A stretch of 64,000 bases of DNA, taken from contig NZ_CP110678.1 of NCBI RefSeq assembly GCF_026167545.1, positions 2,105,501-2,169,500 of the forward strand, given 5' to 3'. The notes beneath the pieces were generated by a model. It saw nothing but the letters and a program-made list of their open reading frames with translations, had not been told where the DNA came from and did not search any database. The position numbers and the translations under genes are program-made. Positions within the stretch are counted from its first letter, which is position 1. Each line of letters starts with the position of its first letter. Shown one piece after another: positions 50,707 through 60,088 of the stretch. This DNA comes from Sphingomonas sp. S1-29. Lineage in GTDB: Bacteria > Pseudomonadota > Alphaproteobacteria > Sphingomonadales > Sphingomonadaceae.

Positions 50707-51568
50707 AGACGTCGGTCAGTTCGCCATAGACCTTGCAGGCATCGGCGGGTTTCTTGAGCTGGACCAGTGCCTGCCCAAGGTAGAACAGGCTGTCGGGCGC
50801 GCGCTCGCCATCGGGCAGCTTCTTGTAGTTTTCGTAAAAGGCGATCGAGGCGAGGCTGGGCTTGCCCTCGTCGAGATAGGCACGTCCGAGCAAATTCTGC
50901 GCGAAACTGGCGCGGCGGTGATTGGGATGGGCGGCGACCATCTTCTTCAACTCGGCCTGCGCTTCGGGATAGAGCTTGGCCTGCCACAGCCGGAAACCAT
51001 AGGTGTAGCTGTCCTCAGCGGCATCGCCGGTGTCGGGTCGCGCGACGGCGCCGACCAGCTCAGCGCGCGCGGGGTCGCGCGACGGCGCGGTCGCGGTTTC
51101 GGTGGCGGCGGCGGGACGGCTACCGCCGGCCGGACGCGTATCACCCGCGGCGGCGGCGCCGGGCGAGGGGGTAAGCGTGCCGCGCCCTTCGATCGCGGTG
51201 ATCCGCGCGTCGTTGGTCTTGCGATACGCCTCGACCGCCTGTTCGAGCTGGCGCAGGCGATATTCGCCTTGCTCGATCTGCCCGGTCATCGTCGCGAGCT
51301 GCGATTCGAGCGCGTTCACCCGCGCGTTGAGATCGGCGATCGCGCTGGTTGCGGGGGTACCGGGCGCAGCCTGTGGCGTCTGCGGCGCGGTGATCTGGGG
51401 TTCGAGTGTCTGACCGGCGCCGCCGGGGAAGACCTTGCGCTGCACCGCGCGCATTTCGCGCTCCAGCCGACCGACCCGGCCTTCGACCCCCGCGGCGGTC
51501 TGCGCCAGCACCGGCGGCGCGGCGACCAGCATCGTGGCGGCAAGCAGCATCGTAATCGTCAGGCGCAT
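50636..51568 (-). CDS. cpoB: Tol-Pal system protein CpoB (YbgF)
   Basis: 310 residues: signal peptide (MRLTITMLLAATMLVAAPPV), a coiled-coil segment at about 25-110 (GRVGRLEREMRAVQRKV, NARVNALESQLATMTGQIEQ), an Ala/Thr/Pro-rich linker, and TPR repeats at about 185-310 (DSYTYGFRLWQAKLYPEAQA, AQNLLGRAYLDEGKPSLAS). CpoB couples peptidoglycan synthesis to outer-membrane constriction. The tol and pal genes that often precede it are not in the window; a RodZ-like gene is upstream instead. Confidence 0.93.
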   Translation of the reverse strand: MRLTITMLLAATMLVAAPPVLAQTAAGVEGRVGRLEREMRAVQRKVFPGGAGQTLEPQITAPQTPQAAPGTPATSAIADLNARVNALESQLATMTGQIEQGEYRLRQLEQAVEAYRKTNDARITAIEGRGTLTPSPGAAAAGDTRPAGGSRPAAATETATAPSRDPARAELVGAVARPDTGDAAEDSYTYGFRLWQAKLYPEAQAELKKMVAAHPNHRRASFAQNLLGRAYLDEGKPSLASIAFYENYKKLPDGERAPDSLFYLGQALVQLKKPADACKVYGELTDVYGDRIAASMAADVARARTAAKCS

Positions 51569-51631
51569 CGTTCACCCCCCGGTGTCGTGGTCGGCAGCAG
51601 CATAGCTATACGCCGCATCCTGTCACCAGCA

Positions 51632-52423
51632 TTAAGCATCGGGTGTGGCGGCCGAAGGACGTGCGCGCAGCGCCTGGGCGTCGATCGCTACGTCCTTGAT
51701 CGCGCGGCGCCCGTCGCCGAGCGGCGCAACGGTCCCGCCGTCGATCGTCACCGCGAGCTGATCGGGGCGACCGACATTGATCATCGGCCCCGTCGCGGTC
51801 ATCGGCACGTCGTAACGCTCGCCCGGCTGCATCGTCTTGAGCAGCAATGTCTGGTCGTTCGAATCATAGACGCGCACCCACACCTCGTCGGTCGCGGTGA
51901 GCGTCACCTGGCCCGCGCCGGCGGGGGTCGCGGCAGGCGTCGGCGCTGCCGAGGGGACCGGCGTGGTCGCAACCACCGCCTCGGCCGAGGGCGCTTCCTC
52001 GGCGCGGAACAGCCCGGTGCCGTACCACAAGGCGACGCCGATCAGCAGCAGCACCGCAACCGCGACCCCGGCCAGCGCCAGCCCGCGCGGCGGCACGCGT
52101 GCCGGATCGTGCAGGTTATAGGGCTCGTGGCGCGGCACCGCTTCCCAGGTGTCGGCGATCTCGACGCGCAGGTCGCGTGCGATGCCGACCTCGTCGGCGC
52201 CGATCGCGCGGGCATAGGCGCGGGTGAACCCCATCGCGTAGGTGATCGAAGGCAGCGAGACATAGTTCGACGCCTCGATCGCTTCGAGGTGGCGCTGCGG
52301 GACACGGGTGCGCTGGGCGATGTCGGCCAGCGCCAGTCCCTGGGCTTCACGCGCGATACGCAGCCTGTCGCCGACCCTTGTCGCGATCGGCGGGCGGTTG
52401 GCGCCTTCGGCCTCGTCGGTCAT
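51632..52423 (-). CDS. RodZ-like helix-turn-helix membrane protein
   Basis: 263 residues. The N-terminal XRE-type helix-turn-helix (GDRLRIAREAQGLALADIAQ, RTRVPQRHLEAIEASNY) is typical of RodZ. A membrane segment (LALAGVAVAVLLLIGVALWY) at about 115-135 is followed by a Pro/Ala/Thr linker and a periplasmic DUF4115 domain (VTLTATDEVWVRVYDSNDQT, MQPGERYDVPM). RodZ links MreB to the cell wall; whether this paralogue does so is not proven. The ATG at 52423 follows a TTG codon. Confidence 0.88.
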   Translation of the reverse strand: MTDEAEGANRPPIATRVGDRLRIAREAQGLALADIAQRTRVPQRHLEAIEASNYVSLPSITYAMGFTRAYARAIGADEVGIARDLRVEIADTWEAVPRHEPYNLHDPARVPPRGLALAGVAVAVLLLIGVALWYGTGLFRAEEAPSAEAVVATTPVPSAAPTPAATPAGAGQVTLTATDEVWVRVYDSNDQTLLLKTMQPGERYDVPMTATGPMINVGRPDQLAVTIDGGTVAPLGDGRRAIKDVAIDAQALRARPSAATPDA

Positions 52424-52531
52424 CAATCTCTCCAGCGGAAGGGTTGCGACCCCGTTGGCTTCCGCATTGCAGCGTCTCTAGCACGAGCGATTGGCTGTCA
52501 ACGAGGGGGAAGGCGCATCTTTCGAATGATT

Positions 52532-54808
52532 TCAGGCGAGTTCGACTCCCGATGCCATCGCCCATTTCTCGAGCATCGCGCGCAGATCGGCGGGCGGGGT
52601 AGCGAGCGCGGGCGCGATGACTTCGCGCAGCGCACTCAGATCGAGCGAGCGGATCATCGCCTTGACCGGCCCCACCGCCGCCGGCGTGATCGACAGCCGC
52701 TCGATGCCGATGCCGAGCAGCGCCATCGCCTCCAGCGGCCGCCCGCCCATCTCCCCGCACACCGCCACCGGTACCCCAGCAAGCCGGCACGGCTCGATCA
52801 CCCGGCGCAGGAAACGCAGGATCGGGGTGCTGAGCCAGTCATAGCGAAGCGCCAGCTTCGGGTGCGCGCGATCGGCGGCGAACAGGAACTGCGTCAAGTC
52901 GTTGGTGCCGATCGACAGGAAGTCGATCTTGGGCAGCAGCAGGTCGAGCACTTCGGCAAGCGCCGGCACCTCGAGCATCGCGCCATAGCGGATGTCGGTT
53001 GGCAGCTTGCGCCCGCGCGCAACCAGCCAGTCGCGCTGCTTTTCGAAGATCGCCTTGGCGGCATCGAACTCCCAGGGTTCGGACACCATCGGAAACATCA
53101 CGTTGAGCGTCTTGCCCGCGCCCGCTTCCAGCAGCGCGCGCGCCTGCGCCTTCATCAACCCGTCGCGTTCGAGCGCGAGGCGTAGCGCACGCCAGCCCAT
53201 CGCCGGGTTCTCCTCGACATAGCCGTCGCCGTGATCGAGATAGGGCAGCGCCTTGTCGCCACCGATATCGACGGTGCGGAACACCACCGGACGATCGCCA
53301 GCGACGTCGAGCACGTCGCGATACAGCCGCTGCTGGCGCTCCCGCTGTGGCAGGGTCGCCGATACCAGAAACTGGAATTCGGTGCGGAACAGGCCGATGC
53401 CGTCGGCGCCGGTCAGGTCGAGCGCGGCGGCGTCGTCGCGCAATCCGGCATTGACCATCAGCGTGATCCGCTGGCCGTCCCTGGTCACCGGCGGTTCGCC
53501 GCGCATCGCGGTAAAGGCGGCGCGGCGCTTCTGGCTGATCGCCAGCTTGGCGTCGAACGCCTCTTCCATCGCCAGCGACGGGCGCACCACCAGCGCTTCG
53601 GCAGGCACGTCGAGCAGCAGCCGGTCGCCCTCGGCGATCAGCCGCTTAACGTCGCGGACGCGCCCCAGCACCGGGATCCCCATCGCGCGCGCGACGATCG
53701 TCACATGCGCGGTGAGCGAGCCTTCCTCGAGCACCACGCCCTTCAGGCGGCGGCGGTCATATTCGAGCAGTTCGGCAGGGCCAAGGTTGCGCGCGATCAG
53801 GATCGAATCCTGCCGCAACCCCATTTGCGCCGCCGTCCCCAACTGGCCCGAAACGATCCGCAGCAGCCGGTTCGACAGATCCTCAAGGTCGTGCATCCGA
53901 TCGCGCAGCAGCGGGTCGCCGATTTCGCGCATCCGCATCCGCGTGCGTTGCTGCACCCGCTCGATCGCCGCCTCGGCGGTCAGGCCGCTGTCGATCGCTT
54001 CGTTGATCCGGCGTGCCCAGCCCTCGTCATAGGCAAACATCTTATAGGTCTCGAGCACCTCGTCATGCTCGCCGCCGACGCCGAAATCGGCCTGGTTGGA
54101 CATGCGCTCGATCTGGTCGCGCATCTTGTCGAACGCGCCATAGACGCGGTGGCGTTCGGCTTCGGTATCCTCCGCCACCGTGTGCTCGATCGTGATCCGT
54201 GGCTGGTGGAACACCGCCGCACCCGCCGCCATCCCGTCGACCAGCTTGAAGCCGGGCACGCGCACCGGCGCGGTCGATTGCGGGCGAAGCGTCGTGCCGC
54301 CGGCAGGGTCGATCAGCCCGGCATTGGCAATCAGTTCGGACAACACCATCGCGACGGTCTGCAGCGCCTCGATCTCGATATCGGCATAGCGGCGCGGATC
54401 GGCATGCTGCACCGCCAGCACCCCCACCGCGCGTTCGCGGCGGATGATCGGCACGCCGGCAAAGCTGTGGAATTTCTCCTCGCCGGTTTCGGGACGATAG
54501 GCGAAATCGGGGTGGGCAGCGGCCTGGTCGAGGTTGAGCGTCTCGACATTGCCCGCGATCGTGCCGACCAGGCCTTCGCCGAGCGCAAGCTTGGTGACGT
54601 GGACCGCTTCCTGCGCGAGGCCGCGCGTCGCGAAAAGTTCGAGCACGCCTTCGCGCAGCAGGTAGATCGAGCAGACCTCGCTATCGAGCGCCTCGCCGAT
54701 GATGTTGACCACCGCATTCAACTTGGCCTGCGCAGCGGTTCGCGCCGCCATCACATCGTGCAGGCGGACGAGGATTTCGCGGGCGGAGGCAGCAGCCGAA
54801 ACGGACAT
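52532..54808 (-). CDS. ptsP: Phosphoenolpyruvate-protein phosphotransferase PtsP (EI-Ntr)
   Basis: 758 residues. It starts the nitrogen-type phosphotransferase relay by taking phosphate from PEP and passing it to NPr. A GAF domain lies at about 20-155 (GEALDSEVCSIYLLREGVLE), then the EI N-terminal and NPr-binding region, and the phosphohistidine in LTAHVTIVARAMGIPVLGRV. The PEP-binding barrel follows (GLFRTEFQFLV, MFPMVSEPWEFDAAKAIFEK, FLSIGTNDLTQFLFAADRAH, VPVAVCGEMGG with the active-site Cys). It is single in its neighbourhood; NPr and EIIA-Ntr are elsewhere. Confidence 0.95.
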   Translation of the reverse strand: MSVSAAASAREILVRLHDVMAARTAAQAKLNAVVNIIGEALDSEVCSIYLLREGVLELFATRGLAQEAVHVTKLALGEGLVGTIAGNVETLNLDQAAAHPDFAYRPETGEEKFHSFAGVPIIRRERAVGVLAVQHADPRRYADIEIEALQTVAMVLSELIANAGLIDPAGGTTLRPQSTAPVRVPGFKLVDGMAAGAAVFHQPRITIEHTVAEDTEAERHRVYGAFDKMRDQIERMSNQADFGVGGEHDEVLETYKMFAYDEGWARRINEAIDSGLTAEAAIERVQQRTRMRMREIGDPLLRDRMHDLEDLSNRLLRIVSGQLGTAAQMGLRQDSILIARNLGPAELLEYDRRRLKGVVLEEGSLTAHVTIVARAMGIPVLGRVRDVKRLIAEGDRLLLDVPAEALVVRPSLAMEEAFDAKLAISQKRRAAFTAMRGEPPVTRDGQRITLMVNAGLRDDAAALDLTGADGIGLFRTEFQFLVSATLPQRERQQRLYRDVLDVAGDRPVVFRTVDIGGDKALPYLDHGDGYVEENPAMGWRALRLALERDGLMKAQARALLEAGAGKTLNVMFPMVSEPWEFDAAKAIFEKQRDWLVARGRKLPTDIRYGAMLEVPALAEVLDLLLPKIDFLSIGTNDLTQFLFAADRAHPKLALRYDWLSTPILRFLRRVIEPCRLAGVPVAVCGEMGGRPLEAMALLGIGIERLSITPAAVGPVKAMIRSLDLSALREVIAPALATPPADLRAMLEKWAMASGVELA

Positions 54809-54873
54809 GCACCATCGCTATCAGATTGCGCCAGCCAGCGCCAAGGCGTTCGGGGCGAATGGGCTCGCAGCGG

Positions 54874-55602
54874 TCAACGCGCGGCGAACATCACCCGGCC
54901 GCGTACGGTGACGTCGGTGCCCGCGACGAAGATTTGCGGGTCGACCGTCAGCCGCGGTACTGCGGGCGCCTGCCCTGCCTTCCACTGTGCAAGCTCGATC
55001 CGATAGCCATGATAGGCGGCGTAGAAATCGGTGAAGGGGCGATCTAGCGCCGCCAGCGCGCCGGGGGCAAAGGCAGGAAGTGTCGCCGGGGTGGTGGCTG
55101 CAGCCTGCGCGATCAGCGGTTCGGCGGCGGCGCAATAGGCGGCGCGCGCGGGGGGCTGGGCGTAGAAATTATAGAGGCGGGTCATCGAATCGTCGAACGC
55201 ATCCTGCCACTGTGCGCCGGCGCGGCCGCGATATTCGCGTTCGAGCGTTTTGAACGCCGCCGCCAGGTCGGCCTTGTGCGCGGCGAGAAACGCGTTGTAG
55301 CCGGCTTCGGCGGGGTCGCCCGGCTTGGCGCATTGCAGCACCGCGACATTGAGCGCGGCGCGCAAATGCCAGATCGTCGCGGCGGGCGACAGGCCCCGGT
55401 TGGGGGTGACGAAACTGCCGTCGGCCGCGGGCTGCGGCAGCGCGAGCGTCGGCGCGGCGTTGAGCGGCGGGCGCGGCATCGGCGCTGCCACGACCGGCGC
55501 GGCAGGCGGCGCGACCGCTACCGCGACCGGGGTGCGTGCGCAGCCGGCAAGGACCGGAAGCAGCGCCAGCATTGGCAGCATCAGATAGCGTGTACGCGAC
55601 AT
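54874..55602 (-). CDS. Hypothetical lipoprotein
   Basis: 242 residues. The signal MSRTRYLMLPMLALLPVLAG ends in lipobox LAGC (Cys21). An Ala/Pro/Val-rich spacer follows, and then a helical domain with two cysteines (VAVLQCAKPGDPAEAGYNAF, ARAAYCAAAEPL) and a C-terminal beta segment (RLTVDPQIFVAGTDVTVRGR). I recognise no named family. The 269-base gap to the next gene (55603-55871) holds no supported gene or motif. Confidence 0.78.
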   Translation of the reverse strand: MSRTRYLMLPMLALLPVLAGCARTPVAVAVAPPAAPVVAAPMPRPPLNAAPTLALPQPAADGSFVTPNRGLSPAATIWHLRAALNVAVLQCAKPGDPAEAGYNAFLAAHKADLAAAFKTLEREYRGRAGAQWQDAFDDSMTRLYNFYAQPPARAAYCAAAEPLIAQAAATTPATLPAFAPGALAALDRPFTDFYAAYHGYRIELAQWKAGQAPAVPRLTVDPQIFVAGTDVTVRGRVMFAAR

Positions 55603-55871
55603 GGCCGTTCCCCTTTTTCGCGCCCCCCAGCGCGTTGACCCAGAGGATGAAGGGATGTGCCTAAGAAGATATTAACGGATGCGGGACGGTATCCGCACTT
55701 CGGCGCAGATCACGGGCTGCGCGGGACAAATGCGACGAACGCATGTGCAGGGGAGTACCGGCGGTTCGTAATCGCCCGTCGCGCTTCCGGTTTGCCGATG
55801 GGAATGAGCGGGTTTAGCGCCGCCGCCCCGTTCAGGAGCGGCTTGCCACTATCCTCGCTTGTAGGACAGCG

Positions 55872-56939
55872 TTAGGCGGCCCGCTTTTCCAGCGCCTGCG
55901 CGGCTTGCGCCATCAGCGATTCGATGATTTCCGCAACCGGTTCTTCCTTCGTGACCATCCCCACCGACTGGCCCGCCATCAGACTGCCATGCTCGACATC
56001 GCCATCGACGACCGCGCGGCGAAGCGCGCCCGCCCAATAATGTTCGATCTGCAACTGCGCCTCGAGCATCGCGGCCTTGTCGGTCGACAGCATGTCGAGC
56101 GTCGCGGCGACTTCGCGCTGCTTGGCGGTGAACAGGTCCGAGCCGGCATTTTTGAGCGCGCGCACCGGGATCACCGGCAGTCGCGGATCGACCTGGACGG
56201 TCGCGACCGCGTCGCGCGCCGAGGCCCGCAGGAACGCCTTCTTGAAATTGGGGTGCGCGATCGATTCGGTGGCGCAAACGAAACGCGTGCCGAGCTGGAC
56301 GCCCGCCGCGCCCATGTCGAGATAGCCCGCAATCGCCTCGCCGCGGCCGATGCCACCGGCGACGAACACCGGCACCTGATCGGCGATCTCGGGCAGCATT
56401 TCCTGCGCCAGCACGCTGGTCGAGACCGGGCCGATATGGCCGCCGGCTTCCATCCCCTCGATCACCAGCGCGTCGACCCCCGATTTGATGAGCTTCTTGG
56501 CGAGGCTGAGCGCGGGGGCGAAGGCGATGACCTTGGCGCCGGTCGCCTTGATCGCCTCGAGGCTGCCCTTGGGGGGCAGGCCGCCGGCGAGCACGATATG
56601 CGTGACGCCGTGGCGCGCGCAGACGTCGATCAGCTCGAACAATTGCGGGTGCATCGTGATGAGGTTTACGCCGAACGGCTTATCGGTGAGGTTGCCGGTC
56701 GCGGCGATCTCACGGTCGAGCAATTCGGGGGTCATCGCGCCGCAGGCAATCACGCCGAAGCCGCCGGCGTTCGATATCGCAGCGACGAGGTTGCGCTCGC
56801 TGACCCACGACATCGCGCCGCACATGATCGCGACTTCGGAGCCGAGAAATTCGACGCCGCGCGCCATGCGGCGGGTTAGGCGCGCTGCTCCCTCTCCCGC
56901 TTGCGGGAGAGGGCCGGGGTGAGGGTTTGTGTCGGTCAT
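55872..56939 (-). CDS. Nitronate monooxygenase family flavoprotein
   Basis: Up to 355 residues. FMN-dependent TIM-barrel enzymes of this family oxidise alkyl nitronates. Motifs: EVAIMCGAMSWVSERNLVAA, GGFGVIACGAMTPELLD, CARHGVTHIVLAGGLPP, VIEGMEAGGHIGP, VPVFVAGGIGRGEAIAGYLD and MGAAGVQLGTRFV. The first ~19 residues (TNPHPGPLPQAGEG) are translated palindromic repeat, so the gene may really start at the ATG at 56867 (MARGVEFLGSEV), giving about 331 residues. Family members typically begin near that point. Physiological substrates are often unknown. Confidence 0.88.
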   Translation of the reverse strand: MTDTNPHPGPLPQAGEGAARLTRRMARGVEFLGSEVAIMCGAMSWVSERNLVAAISNAGGFGVIACGAMTPELLDREIAATGNLTDKPFGVNLITMHPQLFELIDVCARHGVTHIVLAGGLPPKGSLEAIKATGAKVIAFAPALSLAKKLIKSGVDALVIEGMEAGGHIGPVSTSVLAQEMLPEIADQVPVFVAGGIGRGEAIAGYLDMGAAGVQLGTRFVCATESIAHPNFKKAFLRASARDAVATVQVDPRLPVIPVRALKNAGSDLFTAKQREVAATLDMLSTDKAAMLEAQLQIEHYWAGALRRAVVDGDVEHGSLMAGQSVGMVTKEEPVAEIIESLMAQAAQALEKRAA

Positions 56940-57046
56940 GCTAATCGGCTTTCGGTTTGCTGTATCTGGCAGGACAGACCCTCACCCTTCCCACGCCGCT
57001 TTGCGGCGCGGGCCCCTTCCCTCTCCCGCAGGCGGGAGAGGGAGAG
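56888..57046. repeat. Palindromic element between lysC and the nitronate monooxygenase gene
   Basis: CTCCCTCTCCCGCTTGCGGG at 56888, running to GGTGAGGGT at 56926, is matched in inverted orientation by 56978-57046. The second arm carries an extra internal hairpin (GCCGCTTTGCGGC region). It fills the whole gap, ending two bases from the lysC stop, and extends into the apparent 5' end of the nitronate monooxygenase frame. The architecture resembles 3091-3216. Confidence 0.8.
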
Positions 57047-57048
57047 TA

Positions 57049-58305
57049 TCACGCTGCAACCACTTCGGGGGCGTCGAGGCCATAGGCGGTGTGGAGGACG
57101 CGAACCGCCAGCTCGGTGTAATCCTCTTCGACCAGCACGCTCACCTTGATCTCGCTGGTAGCGATCGCGAGGATGTTGATGCCGCGCGCACCGAGCGTTT
57201 CGAACATCGTCGCGGCGACGCCGGCGTGGCTGCGCATGCCGACCCCGACCACCGAGATCTTGGCCACGCGCGGATCGTGGATCAGCTTGGCGAAGCCGAT
57301 CGTCGCGCGTTCCTTTTCGAGCGTGTCGAGCGCGCGCGCCAGATCGGCCTTGGGCACGGTGAAGGTCACGTCGGTCGAGCCGCTCGAATGCGCGACGTTC
57401 TGGACGATCATGTCGACGTTGATGCCTGCGGTGGCGAGCGGGCCGAAGATCGCCGCGACCGCGCCGGGGCGATCGGGGACTTCGGCGAGCGTCACCTTCG
57501 CCTCGTTCTTGTCGTGCGCGATACCGGTGATGAGCTGGCTTTCCATATCGTCGATCTCCTCTTCGCCCACGATCATCGTGCCGGGGCGGGGCGCCCCGTC
57601 TTCGCCGACGAAGGACGACAGCACCTGGATGCGCACGCCCTCCTTCATCGCCAGCCCGACCGAGCGCGTCTGGAGCACTTTCGCCCCGACGCTCGCGAGT
57701 TCGAGCATTTCTTCGTATGTCACCTTCTGCAGCTTGCGGGCACGCGGCACGATGCGCGGATCGGTGGTATAGACGCCATCGACGTCGGTGTAGATGTCGC
57801 AGCGATCGGCCTTCATCGCCGCCGCCATCGCCACCGCCGAGGTATCCGACCCGCCGCGCCCGAGCGTCGTCACGCGGTTGGCGTCGGACACACCCTGGAA
57901 CCCCGGCACCACCGCGACGATCCGCGCGGCGAGGCTGGCGTTGAGCGCTTCGGTTTCGATCTCGCCGATCCGCGCCGAGGCGTGGGCGTCCGAGGTGTGG
58001 ATCGGCAATTGCCAGCCGAGCCAGCTGCGCGCCGGCACGCCGGCGGCCTGGAGCGCGATCGCGAGCAAGCCCGACGTCACCTGCTCGCCGCTCGACACGA
58101 CGACGTCATATTCGCGCGGATCGTAGAGCGAGGATGCCTCGCGGCAGAACCCCACCAGCCGATCGGTGTCGCCCGCCATCGCCGAGACCACCACCGCGAT
58201 CTCGTGCCCGGCATCCCATTCGCGCTTTACGAGCGCAGCCACGGTGCGGATACGCTCGATGCCCGCCATCGAGGTGCCGCCGAATTTCATCACGATGCGC
58301 GCCAT
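57049..58305 (-). CDS. lysC: Aspartate kinase
   Basis: 418 residues. It phosphorylates aspartate, the first step toward Lys, Thr, Met and diaminopimelate. The kinase motif KFGGTSMAG is at the N-terminus. Further motifs are VVVSAMAGDTDRLV, GEQVTSGLLAIALQ, LGRGGSDTSAVAMAAAM and YTDVDGVYTTDPRIV. Two ACT domains occupy about 265-418, expected to bind lysine or threonine for feedback control. The ATG at 58305 gives MARIVMKFGG. It is divergent from ubiG across 52 bases. Confidence 0.97.
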   Translation of the reverse strand: MARIVMKFGGTSMAGIERIRTVAALVKREWDAGHEIAVVVSAMAGDTDRLVGFCREASSLYDPREYDVVVSSGEQVTSGLLAIALQAAGVPARSWLGWQLPIHTSDAHASARIGEIETEALNASLAARIVAVVPGFQGVSDANRVTTLGRGGSDTSAVAMAAAMKADRCDIYTDVDGVYTTDPRIVPRARKLQKVTYEEMLELASVGAKVLQTRSVGLAMKEGVRIQVLSSFVGEDGAPRPGTMIVGEEEIDDMESQLITGIAHDKNEAKVTLAEVPDRPGAVAAIFGPLATAGINVDMIVQNVAHSSGSTDVTFTVPKADLARALDTLEKERATIGFAKLIHDPRVAKISVVGVGMRSHAGVAATMFETLGARGINILAIATSEIKVSVLVEEDYTELAVRVLHTAYGLDAPEVVAA

Positions 58306-58357
58306 GCCGCCTTCAGACCCTCTTGGGAGCAATGGCGCGGACTGTTAGGAAAGCCGC

Positions 58358-59083
58358 ATGACAAAGGCAATCACGATCGATCCCGCCGAAGCCGCGCATT
58401 TTGGCACGCTGGCCGCCGACTGGTGGAACCCCAAGGGCAGCTCTGCGATGCTCCACCGGCTGAACCCGGTGCGGTTACGGCATATCCGGCAGGCGGCGGA
58501 TGCGCATTGGGGGTGCGAGCCCAACGACTATCAGCCGCTGCGCGGCCGCAGCGCGCTCGACGTCGGCTGCGGTGCGGGGCTGCTCGCCGAGCCGCTGGCG
58601 CGATTGGGAGCGAAGGTGACCGGGGTCGATGCGGCACCCGAGAATGTCGGCGCGGCGGCGGCGCATGCCGCCAGCGCGGGGCTCGACATCCGCTATCTGG
58701 CGGGTGAGCTCGATTTGCTGGCGGGCGAGCGGTTCGACCTTGTCTGTTCGATGGAGGTGATCGAGCATGTCGCCGATCCGGCGGGGTTCGTCCGCGGGCT
58801 GGCCGATGCGCTGGCTGAAGACGGGCTGCTGGTGCTCTCGACCCCCAACCGTACCGCGCTATCGCGGGTGGCGATGGTGTCGGTCGCCGAGGGGTTCGGG
58901 ATGATCCCGCGGGGGACGCATGACTGGGACAAGTTCCTGACCCCCGACGAGCTGACCGCATTGCTTGGCCTAGCGGGGCTGCGCGTGACCGACATCCGGG
59001 GCCTGTCGTTCAGCCCGGCGCGGGGGTTCGTGCTGGGCGAGGATCTGTCGCTCGATTATCTGGTGACTGCGGTGCGCGGCTGA
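58358..59083 (+). CDS. ubiG: Ubiquinone biosynthesis O-methyltransferase UbiG
   Basis: 241 residues. It carries out both O-methylations of ubiquinone synthesis. The N-terminus (FGTLAADWWNPKGSSAMLHR, LNPVRLRHI) is diagnostic. The AdoMet-binding motif is ALDVGCGAGLLAEPLARLGA, followed by VCSMEVIEHVADPAGFVRG and STPNRTALSR. The end, DLSLDYLVTAVRG, may contact the membrane. It is convergent with the CsaA-like gene, no bases between the stops. Confidence 0.96.
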   Translation: MTKAITIDPAEAAHFGTLAADWWNPKGSSAMLHRLNPVRLRHIRQAADAHWGCEPNDYQPLRGRSALDVGCGAGLLAEPLARLGAKVTGVDAAPENVGAAAAHAASAGLDIRYLAGELDLLAGERFDLVCSMEVIEHVADPAGFVRGLADALAEDGLLVLSTPNRTALSRVAMVSVAEGFGMIPRGTHDWDKFLTPDELTALLGLAGLRVTDIRGLSFSPARGFVLGEDLSLDYLVTAVRG

Positions 59084-59455
59084 TCAAAACAGGCGGCCGC
59101 CATTGGGAACCGGCTCGCTGGGGCGGACCAGCACGACGCGGCCTTCGGCGTCGGGGAAGCCCAATGTCAACACTTCGGACATCACCGGGCCGATCTGGCG
59201 CGGCGGGAAGTTGACGACTGCCGCGACCTGGGTGCCGACCAGCTCCTGCGGGGTATAGTGTTCGGTGATCTGCGCCGAGGAACGCTTGGTGCCGATCGTC
59301 GGGCCGAAATCGATCGTGAGGACATAAGCGGGCTTGCGGGCCTTGGCGGAGATTTCGGCTGCCACGATCGTGCCGATGCGGATGTCGACGGCGAGGAACT
59401 GGTCGAAGCCAATCGTCGGGGCGGGCGGCGCGGCGGAATCGTGGGTGGCGTGCAT
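59084..59455 (-). CDS. csaA: tRNA-binding domain protein, CsaA-like
   Basis: A 123-residue single OB-fold of the EMAP/Arc1p tRNA-binding type: FDQFLAVDIRIGTIVAAEIS, KARKPAYVLTIDFGPTIGTK, SSAQITEHYTPQELVGTQVA and VNFPPRQIGPVMSEVLTLGF. The Bacillus homologue CsaA has been linked to protein export as a chaperone; the bacterial role is still unclear. The ATG at 59455 is preceded by a short extension MHATHDSAAPPAPTIG typical of the group. Confidence 0.92.
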   Translation of the reverse strand: MHATHDSAAPPAPTIGFDQFLAVDIRIGTIVAAEISAKARKPAYVLTIDFGPTIGTKRSSAQITEHYTPQELVGTQVAAVVNFPPRQIGPVMSEVLTLGFPDAEGRVVLVRPSEPVPNGGRLF

Positions 59456-59503
59456 CGGGCGAGCATAGCTTGCCTGGGGCGGCGAAGGCGATAGGGTCGG
59501 GCG

Positions 59504-60088
59504 ATGCGGAGACTGGCAATCGGGGTGGCGGCGGCGATACTGCTGGGGGGATGTGCGGCGCGGCCCGCGGCGGACGCGCAGGCGGCGTTCTTCGATCGGT
59601 TGCAGGCGTTGTGCGGCAAGGCGTTTGCTGGGCGCGTGACCACTACCGATCCCGCGGGTAGCAGTTTTGCAGGCAAGCCGTTGGTGATGCACGTTCGTGA
59701 CTGTTCGGCCGACACCATCCGTATCCCCTTTCATGTCGGCGACGACCGATCGCGGACCTGGGTGATCAGTCGAACGCCCGGCGGATTGCGGCTGAAGCAC
59801 GACCATCGTCATGCCGATGGCAGCGCGGATGCGGTGACCCAATATGGCGGCGACACTGCCGGCCCCGGCACCGCGACGCTGCGGGCCTTTCCGGTCGATG
59901 CCGAATCGATCGCTTTGTTCACCGCGACCGGGCGGAGCGTATCGAACACCAATGTGTGGGAAGTCGAAGTCACCGACACCATCTTCGCCTATGGGCTGCG
60001 GCGCGCCGACCGGCATTTCCGGGTGGCGTTCGACCTGACCCGCCCCGTCGCGGCGCCGCCGCCGCCCTGGGGGCAACAAGGAGCATGA
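59504..60088 (+). CDS. Hypothetical lipoprotein
   Basis: 194 residues with a lipoprotein signal (MRRLAIGVAAAILLGGCAAR, lipobox LGGC). The mature protein contains ALCGKAFAGRVTTTDPAGSS, VMHVRDCSADTIRIPFHVGD, RTWVISRTPGGLRLKHDHRH and FAYGLRRADRHFRVAFDLTR, a compact beta-rich pattern with two cysteines. Orthologues are common in sphingomonads but unnamed as far as I know. Its stop overlaps the DUF427 start (ATGA). Confidence 0.8.
   Translation: MRRLAIGVAAAILLGGCAARPAADAQAAFFDRLQALCGKAFAGRVTTTDPAGSSFAGKPLVMHVRDCSADTIRIPFHVGDDRSRTWVISRTPGGLRLKHDHRHADGSADAVTQYGGDTAGPGTATLRAFPVDAESIALFTATGRSVSNTNVWEVEVTDTIFAYGLRRADRHFRVAFDLTRPVAAPPPPWGQQGA

Noticed and set aside
55657..55875. A 72-codon open frame between the lipoprotein and nitronate monooxygenase genes
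   Set aside because: No ribosome site, no recognisable fold, and it overlaps the end of the monooxygenase gene.
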